Translations under genes and position numbers: made by a program
Notes under the pieces: model-generated
Told to the model about the DNA's origin: nothing
The model's database searches: none
The model's input: only the letters and a program-made list of their open reading frames with translations
Shown: positions 6,456 to 12,520 of the stretch, one piece after another
Layout of the letters: the number at the start of each line of letters is the position of its first letter
How positions within the stretch are numbered: position 1 is the first letter of the stretch
DNA from: an uncultured Treponema sp.
GTDB lineage: Bacteria; Spirochaetota; Spirochaetia; Treponematales; Treponemataceae
DNA length: 17,981 nucleotides
Direction of reading: 5' to 3'
Assembly: GCA_937901865.1 (NCBI GenBank)
Contig: CALDID010000063.1
Location: 1-17,981 of the forward strand

Positions 6456-7864
6456 TTTTATTTAAACGTCTTATTTCTATAAGTATCATTTTAATTAGTT
6501 TATCTTTTATCATTTTGTCATGGAATATCCCTATTTCAAAGATGTGGAAGGGCTACACAGTGCTGTATGCTGATGTCGGCATAGCAGAAAATACCGTGCT
6601 TTCTGTTTTGAGCAAGGCTGGGTGCGAGAAGGTTATTACGCTTTCTTCGCAAGAAAAGAATGAGATAAAGCCGCTGGTAACAGTGCATTTTTTAAGCGAT
6701 AATTCCCGTCTTTCTGATTATAGGCAGCGTATAAAAAACTACTTTTTTGATGAGCAGAAAAAATATCAGCTTTATTATGTCAACGATAATGATAAATCAA
6801 AGCTAGACGCGGCATTGAAAACATTGCAGTCGCTTGGCTCTTGCGGACTTGATGTATCTTTTTTGTATCCGCTGTATGTGCCGATAATCTGCTTATTGTT
6901 CTTTGTCTTCTTATTAAGCTGTGCAGAAAATCGCTTGCCGTTTACGCTTTTTTCTCTTTTTCCCCTAACGTTTTCCCTTGTTGTTCCTAATAGCATAAAT
7001 GGTTCTGCGTCTGTTTTGCTCTTGTACGGCTGCTTTTTGCTACAGCTGTTGTATCCTTGTCAAAACGCGATTGTAAAAGGATTTCACAACGTATATATAT
7101 TGATTTTGCTGTTATTCCCGATTGCAATTTGTGCGTATGTGTCGCTGAAAAACCTGCTTTTGTGCTCTCTTACTTCGCTTTGTGTGCTGTTATCTGCGCT
7201 TATGATTTTGCAGTTCAAGGGAAAGTCGTATGTTTCTCTTCCGCGCTCGTTCAGAGTAGGCAGGGCGAACTTTTCTCCAATAAGCATAATTCCTCATGCG
7301 TATTCGGCGAACGTAATCACAAGAGAATCTGCCGATTGCCTCTTTTTATGCGCTGGAGCAATTTTGTTGCAGATTGTGTTTTCTCTTTTTCCGCAGCAGC
7401 ATTTGTCAGCTTCTTCATCGACAAATCTTTTATCGCTTCCCTCTCCTGTTTTGTCTGTGAGCGGCAAAGAAGAACTGCCTAATTTAAAAGATTTTTTAGA
7501 TTGGAGTTGGAGAACCGTAACATTTGAGTATAAAAATCTAAATGCAAAAGAAAGCGATGTTGTTGAAGTTCCGTTTTATAAAATGGAAGGAACAAGGGCG
7601 GTAAAGACTGTTTCAAAACGATTTGTGTATGGAGATGAGTTTTTAGAGAAAATGTTAGATGAATATGCAACTCTTGCAGAACCGAGAATAGAAACTCTTT
7701 TGAGAGAGCAAGGGGAGAATAGCCATTTTTCGTATTCATCAAGTAGCGGGGGAGTAGAGTCGCTAGGCTCTATGACGTTGTTTATTTTGCTTATTACCGT
7801 GTGTATTCCATTGGGAATGGCACTTTATTATATTTTACAGAAGAAGAAAGCAGTATGCCAATAG
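6452..7864 (+). CDS. Unknown polytopic membrane protein, possible partner of the Rnf-like complex
   Basis: I do not recognise a family. The 470-aa protein has an N-terminal membrane anchor (about 6-25) and then a soluble domain of about 110 residues. A cluster of five hydrophobic segments (about 138-157, 162-180, 186-202, 212-231, 234-253) follows, and then another near 296-313. After that comes a second soluble domain of about 120 residues, probably extracytoplasmic, ending in a Ser/Gly-rich stretch, a C-terminal membrane segment (about 441-461) and a short basic tail. No catalytic or metal-binding motif is evident. It overlaps the gene before it by 4 bases and rnfC by 10, so it is almost certainly co-transcribed and translationally coupled with the Rnf-like genes. 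Confidence 0.8.
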   Translation: MILFKRLISISIILISLSFIILSWNIPISKMWKGYTVLYADVGIAENTVLSVLSKAGCEKVITLSSQEKNEIKPLVTVHFLSDNSRLSDYRQRIKNYFFDEQKKYQLYYVNDNDKSKLDAALKTLQSLGSCGLDVSFLYPLYVPIICLLFFVFLLSCAENRLPFTLFSLFPLTFSLVVPNSINGSASVLLLYGCFLLQLLYPCQNAIVKGFHNVYILILLLFPIAICAYVSLKNLLLCSLTSLCVLLSALMILQFKGKSYVSLPRSFRVGRANFSPISIIPHAYSANVITRESADCLFLCAGAILLQIVFSLFPQQHLSASSSTNLLSLPSPVLSVSGKEELPNLKDFLDWSWRTVTFEYKNLNAKESDVVEVPFYKMEGTRAVKTVSKRFVYGDEFLEKMLDEYATLAEPRIETLLREQGENSHFSYSSSSGGVESLGSMTLFILLITVCIPLGMALYYILQKKKAVCQ

Positions 7865-9174
7865 TATCTAATTTTAATATAGCCGAAAAATATCAGTTTA
7901 AATGCTCTCCGCGCTCGTATTTGCCTTCTCTTGCGTATGTGCCGTTTGTGCAGGAAGATGGGTGCAAGTGCAGGGCGTTAGTAAAAGAGGGCGATGTGGT
8001 AAGCGAGGGGCAAATTATTGCTTCTCCGCTTTCGATTATTCAAAATAGTTTTTCTGCAAATATTCACTCTCCCTTGCCAGGAATTGTAAAAGAGATAAAA
8101 AGCATCTCTCTTCCCGACGGAAAAAGAAGCGATGCGGCTGTTATTGCGCTCAAAGGGGCTTTTTCGTTTATTGGAAAAAAGAGCTTTCCTGCTGAATGGA
8201 GTTTGTTTTCTCCTGAATCGCTGCAACACATGATAGCGGATAAAGGGGTCATAAATACGTTTGAAAGACCTTTCAGCCTAGCTTCTCAGTTTGACAAGGT
8301 TCGTAAAAGAGAGAATTGCTTTGTCGTGCTTCGCCTTTTTGACGAAGACCCCAGCAGAGTAACGGATTCTTTTGTTGCCTCTCATTATCCTGCGCAGGTT
8401 GCGGAGGGAACGGCTATTATTGCGACCGCACTCAAAGCGAAAGCTATTGTTCTTGTTGCTTCTAAAAAAGACGGCAACCCGATTTCAACAGAGATTTCTA
8501 CACGCTTCTTTGAAAACATTGCGTATACTTGCGTTTCTGCTGATTCTTCAAAATATCCCTGCGGATTTAAAAGAGATATTGTTTCATTGGTCAAAAAAGA
8601 AAAGAATATCGATGCACAGTTCAAAGATATTACGACTCAAGAGCTTTTCATCGACCCAGAAACAGCATTTGCAGTATATGAAGCTGTGGTATGCGGTATT
8701 CCAATGATGAGCTGTTTTGTGCATATTACGGGGGATTGCTTAAAGGTTTCGGGCATTTTGCGCGTAAATATTGGAACTCCTATCGGGTTTTTAGCAGCAG
8801 AGTGTGGCGGATTTACGAAAAAGGTTGCAAAAATCATCGTAAATGGACTGTATACGGGTACTGTTGCGCCTGGATTTGATGTTCCGATTACAAAAATAGT
8901 GAAATCTATTCTCTTTTTGCCTATTTCGGAGCTTGTAGACCCTCATTATGCTTCTTGTGTACGCTGTGGCTCTTGCCGCCATGTCTGCCCAGAGGGATTG
9001 TATCCTGATTTATTATATCAGCGATTAAAAGGTATGGAAAAAGCGGTGAAAAAAGAGCTTCTTGATACTTCTAAGCTCTGCACGTTGTGTGCATTGTGCA
9101 ATAGTGTTTGTCCATCGCGTCTGCCTTTAGCGCAGTCTATTGCGGAGTTAAAAAAGGAGAGAAAATATGAATAA
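7855..9174 (+). CDS. rnfC: RnfC-like subunit with two [4Fe-4S] motifs but no recognisable flavin/NADH site
   Basis: In ordinary Rnf complexes RnfC is the peripheral NADH-oxidising subunit. This 439-aa protein has the family length and overall order: an N-terminal biotinyl-like domain (about 15-85), a central nucleotide-binding region, an SLBB-like region (about 285-355) and two [4Fe-4S] motifs (Cys 368/371/374/378 and 409/412/415/419). The glycine-rich GGAGFPT motif expected after residue 132 is replaced by NTFERPFSLAS, and the ECEP motif is replaced by DEDPSR (163-168). ATG 7855 is preferred over GTG 7801 because it follows AGAAGAAAG and leaves only a 10-base overlap with the gene before it. 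The name reflects homology, not proven function. Confidence 0.88.
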   Translation: MPIVSNFNIAEKYQFKCSPRSYLPSLAYVPFVQEDGCKCRALVKEGDVVSEGQIIASPLSIIQNSFSANIHSPLPGIVKEIKSISLPDGKRSDAAVIALKGAFSFIGKKSFPAEWSLFSPESLQHMIADKGVINTFERPFSLASQFDKVRKRENCFVVLRLFDEDPSRVTDSFVASHYPAQVAEGTAIIATALKAKAIVLVASKKDGNPISTEISTRFFENIAYTCVSADSSKYPCGFKRDIVSLVKKEKNIDAQFKDITTQELFIDPETAFAVYEAVVCGIPMMSCFVHITGDCLKVSGILRVNIGTPIGFLAAECGGFTKKVAKIIVNGLYTGTVAPGFDVPITKIVKSILFLPISELVDPHYASCVRCGSCRHVCPEGLYPDLLYQRLKGMEKAVKKELLDTSKLCTLCALCNSVCPSRLPLAQSIAELKKERKYE

Positions 9175-10240
9175 TATATTTTTGAAGAAGTCTATTGCAA
9201 ATCCCGAAACGGTTATTTTACGACCATTCTTTTATACAAAGCCGTCTGTAAGAGCGTCTGTTTTAGGACAGATATTTTTGCTTTTTTTGCAGCTTGCCGC
9301 ATTGTTTTTGACGAAAAGTTATTCTGCGCTTTTGGTGATTGGCTGTGCGGTGTTAGCTACTATTGCTTCCGAGTTCGTCAATATCAAAAAGTATAAGCGA
9401 CATCACGATTCTTTAGCTATTTGCATTGCGCAAGGGTTATTTGTGGGTATGTTCTTGCCCGAAAGTTTTCCGCTTTTGGCTGTGTTTTGCATAACGTTTT
9501 TCACGTTTGTCATAATTAAAAATGCGTTTGTTTCTTTTTCTGGCACTTGGGCTAATCCTGTTGCGGTAACGGTGGCTATTGCGTATTTTACTGCTTCGTC
9601 TTATTTTCCCGTTTTTTTGTTTGATAGACCTATGATTGAAACAGTGAACATAGGCAGCTATTTGTATCAAAACGAGATATTAACGCCGCTTCCAATCGAT
9701 TTTTCTCTTACAACGCTTGTTAATGAAAAATTCTTTAATAAGTTTGGCATTTCTTTACCAATCGGCTATTTGACGCTTCTTATAGATAATGGCTCGATTA
9801 TTCCTGCATTCCGCTTTAATTTGCTTACGATAGTGTCTTCTATAATACTATTTTCGCTCGATATGATTACTGCGATAATCCCGATAGCCTCTATTTTGAC
9901 ATATTTGCTCTTTGTTAAAGTAATCGGCTTTTTTGTTTTGGGCGGTCAGATGCTGCAAGGGGATATGTTTTTAGCATTATGCACAAGTGGAGTGGCGTTT
10001 TGTTCTCTTTTTGTTTTGACGTGGTACGGAACAATTCCGTATACAACTTCGGGGCGGCTATTCTACGGCATATTGTGCGGAGTGGTGTTTTATGTCATTG
10101 TGGGCTGTGCGTTTTCGGCTTCTGGGTGTATGTTTTCTGTACTGATAGCGAATGTTCTTTCTCCATTTATTCAGATGATAGAGAATCGACGTATAAATAA
10201 AGATGTTTCTAAAATGATGGAGGTCTGCAATGCTAAGTAG
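9167..10240 (+). CDS. rnfD: RnfD/NqrB-like integral membrane subunit
   Basis: RnfD is a multi-pass membrane subunit that normally carries FMN covalently bound to a Thr in a D-x-[ST]-G-A-[TS] motif. The 357-aa protein is very hydrophobic, with about nine or ten membrane segments. It has the NP-containing stretch WANPVAVTVAIAY, corresponding to the family FNPA region. The flavinylation region reads D178-F-S-L-T-T183-L: the Asp, Ser and acceptor Thr remain, but the central Gly-Ala is Leu-Thr. AAAGGAGAG precedes the ATG, which overlaps rnfC by 8 bases. Confidence 0.88.
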   Translation: MNNIFLKKSIANPETVILRPFFYTKPSVRASVLGQIFLLFLQLAALFLTKSYSALLVIGCAVLATIASEFVNIKKYKRHHDSLAICIAQGLFVGMFLPESFPLLAVFCITFFTFVIIKNAFVSFSGTWANPVAVTVAIAYFTASSYFPVFLFDRPMIETVNIGSYLYQNEILTPLPIDFSLTTLVNEKFFNKFGISLPIGYLTLLIDNGSIIPAFRFNLLTIVSSIILFSLDMITAIIPIASILTYLLFVKVIGFFVLGGQMLQGDMFLALCTSGVAFCSLFVLTWYGTIPYTTSGRLFYGILCGVVFYVIVGCAFSASGCMFSVLIANVLSPFIQMIENRRINKDVSKMMEVCNAK

Positions 10241-10700
10241 CTCGCAGAGAAAATTGCGTGATTACGGCATTTTCTTAGGTTTGCTCATATTTATTTTTGC
10301 TATTCTTTTTACGCTTGTCATATTTTCTCGAACTAAGTGGTATGACGGCTTAAAAGAGCAAGTGCAAGAAGTGCTAGACCGTGAATATCCAGATACATAT
10401 ATTGTTGGTGATGCAATAGAAATTGAAGCGGTGATGTCTGTGAGTTCGGCGCATTATGCAATAGCAAAAAAAACGGGGGAGAAAAAGAATCTTTCTGCGT
10501 ATATCGTGCGAATTGCTACTATATACGGACCGCATGCAGCTGTTTTTGTTTCTGATAGTGCGAAAGACAGCGTAGAGTTTGTAGGCTTCGCGCTTGTCGA
10601 TAAGGAAACGAGCGAAAGAATTGAGAATAATGCAAAGAAATCGCAGATTGCATATTGGGAAAAGCAGATTCAGGAGAGTATAAAAAATGAAGCAAAATAA
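10230..10700 (+). CDS. rnfG: Short RnfG-like protein lacking the flavinylation motif
   Basis: The position between rnfD and rnfE and the architecture point to RnfG: one N-terminal membrane segment (about 13-32) and an extracytoplasmic domain. Canonical RnfG is about 200 aa and ends in an FMN-binding region with SGAT[TS]. This protein has 156 aa, contains no SGAT or similar motif, and ends in a charged helical tail (about 125-156). The following frame starts the next gene within 14 bases and shows no leftover FMN-binding sequence, so a simple frameshift does not explain the loss. A strong ribosome binding site (TGGAGGT) precedes the ATG. The identification depends partly on synteny. Confidence 0.75.
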   Translation: MLSSSQRKLRDYGIFLGLLIFIFAILFTLVIFSRTKWYDGLKEQVQEVLDREYPDTYIVGDAIEIEAVMSVSSAHYAIAKKTGEKKNLSAYIVRIATIYGPHAAVFVSDSAKDSVEFVGFALVDKETSERIENNAKKSQIAYWEKQIQESIKNEAK

Positions 10701-11358
10701 TCTCTATGTTTTTGTAGCAGCATCGCTAGCTCTTTTAGTGCCAGCTCCTGGTCGCCTTGCTTTTGGCATAATACTCATTCTTTCTCTTAATATAACAATG
10801 CTTATAGGCACTCTTTTTAGAAAGCTGATAAGCATATTAAAGTTTGATGATTTGCAAAGTGTTCTTGTGGCAATGATGCTTGTGTGTGTAACAATGCTGC
10901 AAAAGCTGCTATTGACGTTTTATAATCCGGTTTACGCGCTAACTCTTGGCTTTTTGCTTTATTTGCCGTCGCTGTCGTCTTTTTTAATCGGCTATTTTTT
11001 TGACCCCAGCAGAGAACCTTTAATCTTAGAGCTGAAAGAGAATATGTCACAGAGTCTGCGATTTTCTCTTTTTGCGCTTATCTTGTTTTTCTTGCGCGAT
11101 ATTTTCGGCTATGGAACGATTACGTTTCCTGCGTCAAAAGGTTTGTTGAGCATCGATTTATCTGTAAAGCCGTTTTTGCTGCAAATCGGAAACTTTGTTG
11201 CTTCTATTCCTGGCACTCTTGTTCTTGTTGGATTGGTTATTGTCTTCCAGCTTCACATTATGCGTAAGATGCGGATAATTGCGAATATCGAAGGAGTTGC
11301 AATAAATAAGGAAGAAAAGGAAGAAAGCGAAGCAAATGGCGAGGAGAGTGAAAAATGA
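10687..11358 (+). CDS. rnfE: RnfE-like membrane subunit without cluster cysteines
   Basis: RnfE and RnfA are homologous six-helix proteins that together form the membrane core and in known complexes share a [2Fe-2S] cluster. This 223-aa protein has the family hydrophobic profile and an N-terminal NN-hydrophobic start. The LGLCP cysteine position is Ala15, and the TNC position after LGFLLYLP is Ser98. Only one Cys occurs in the whole protein (LVCVT, about residue 67), at a different place. The C-terminus carries a Glu/Lys-rich extension (about 205-223). AGGAGAG precedes the ATG, and the gene overlaps rnfG by 14 bases. Confidence 0.85.
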   Translation: MKQNNLYVFVAASLALLVPAPGRLAFGIILILSLNITMLIGTLFRKLISILKFDDLQSVLVAMMLVCVTMLQKLLLTFYNPVYALTLGFLLYLPSLSSFLIGYFFDPSREPLILELKENMSQSLRFSLFALILFFLRDIFGYGTITFPASKGLLSIDLSVKPFLLQIGNFVASIPGTLVLVGLVIVFQLHIMRKMRIIANIEGVAINKEEKEESEANGEESEK

Positions 11359-11912
11359 TTTCTAGTATGGTGTATTATATTTTTTATTCTTCTGCGGTTC
11401 TTTTTTATGGAATTGGCTTAAATCGTTCTGCGGTGGCTTGTGTCGATATGAAGGGGCAGTTTATGAAAGGAATAAAATCTCTTTTCACTGTTACTTCTTC
11501 TGCTGTTTTAAGCTATTTGGTGTGCAAAAGCCTGTTAGTACCGTATTCACTTTCAGAGCTATATCCGTTTGTTTGCGCACTTATTTACATCTCGATTTCT
11601 GTTTTCTATGAATCAATAGTGCGCATTACTTCTCGAAATTCCTCCGCAGAGTTTTCTATTTCGCTTTTATCGATATTGCTTTCTGTGAATGAGGGAACTT
11701 CTTTGCTTCGTGTAACGATAATTTCGCTTAGCTGTGTGCTGTCGTTCTATTTGTTTGTACCGATTTTGCATGCAATATTCAGACGAATTGAGGCAGGGGA
11801 GCGAGCAAAAGACTTTTCGGAAAGTGCGCTTGTGTTTTTGAGTATGGCAGTGATACTTTTAGCACTTTTTGCATGGAATGTATCTTGGTTTAATTCAGGA
11901 GTTGCACAATGA
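11355..11912 (+). CDS. rnfA: RnfA-like membrane subunit without cluster cysteines
   Basis: At 185 aa it is close to the usual RnfA length, with six predicted membrane segments and recognisable stretches such as LSYLVCKSLLVP and a C-terminal Ala/Leu-rich helix. The two cysteines that ligate the intramembrane [2Fe-2S] cluster (GLCP and TTNC in the family) align with Asn23 (GLNRS) and Asn112 (SVNEG). Four other Cys are scattered elsewhere (about 29, 57, 74, 126). GAGGAGAG precedes the ATG, and it overlaps rnfE by 4 bases and rnfB by 4. RnfE and RnfA are distinguished here by synteny and length. Confidence 0.82.
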   Translation: MISSMVYYIFYSSAVLFYGIGLNRSAVACVDMKGQFMKGIKSLFTVTSSAVLSYLVCKSLLVPYSLSELYPFVCALIYISISVFYESIVRITSRNSSAEFSISLLSILLSVNEGTSLLRVTIISLSCVLSFYLFVPILHAIFRRIEAGERAKDFSESALVFLSMAVILLALFAWNVSWFNSGVAQ

Positions 11913-12520
11913 TTTTTGCAATGCTGTTCTTTTTTCTATTTCTTTTGGTGTTAAGCGCAATTTTATTCTTTATCTTTAGTATTCTCCTGCCTGCTTTGCG
12001 TCAGCAATCGGTCAGTATCGATGCCCCTCTTTTTTCAAATGAAGAGATACAATATGCTGTGCAGAAAGATGAAGTGAAGCCTTCTCCTTTTTCAAAAGTT
12101 GCGCTTGTGCGTTGTTCTCCAGATAGGGAATTTGAAAAAGATAGAATGAATTACTATGGTGTGAAAAGCTGTAAACTTTTTGCGACACAATGCGAAACAG
12201 AAGATTTTTGCGATTGGGGGTGCATAGGTTTAGGCGATTGCGCTTTAGTTTGTCCGCAAGAGGCTATAAATATTGTAAAAGGGACGGCGGTTGTATCTAA
12301 TTTGTGCAATGGCTGCGGGAAATGTGTAGCAGAATGTCCAAAAAAACTGATAAAACTAGTGCCGTTGAGCTTTTCAGAGTGCAAGCATTGCGCTGTTCCT
12401 GCGGAAGAAAATGTGAATTGCGCTAAATGCCATTGCGTAGAAAAAAATGAATCTACGGCAAATAAAGACTTTAAATTTTGGGAAAAATGTTATAGAATGT
12501 TCTATAGGAAATCAAAGTGA
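11909..12520 (+). CDS. rnfB: RnfB-like ferredoxin subunit, reduced form
   Basis: RnfB normally takes part in electron transfer with ferredoxin through several Fe-S clusters. This 203-aa protein has an N-terminal membrane anchor (about 3-28). A Cys-rich region follows: Cys69, Cys88 and CDWGCIGLGDCALVCP (101-116), which resembles clostridial-type RnfB. A standard [4Fe-4S] motif lies at Cys133/136/139/143, followed by KKLIKLVP. Cys at 158, 161, 171, 174 and 176 may form a further cluster. The separate N-terminal Fe-S domain of the family (CGxCG...C) is absent: only about 35 Cys-free residues lie between the anchor and VALVRC. AGGAG precedes the ATG. Confidence 0.85.
   Translation: MIFAMLFFFLFLLVLSAILFFIFSILLPALRQQSVSIDAPLFSNEEIQYAVQKDEVKPSPFSKVALVRCSPDREFEKDRMNYYGVKSCKLFATQCETEDFCDWGCIGLGDCALVCPQEAINIVKGTAVVSNLCNGCGKCVAECPKKLIKLVPLSFSECKHCAVPAEENVNCAKCHCVEKNESTANKDFKFWEKCYRMFYRKSK

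Noticed and set aside
7801..7854. N-terminal extension of RnfC from GTG 7801
   Set aside because: It has no ribosome binding site, adds residues outside the family alignment and overlaps the preceding gene by 64 bases; ATG 7855 is better on all counts.
10600..10760. Frameshift that would restore a full-length RnfG
   Set aside because: No SGAT-like sequence or FMN-binding continuation appears in the other frames; rnfE begins immediately with a strong ribosome binding site.
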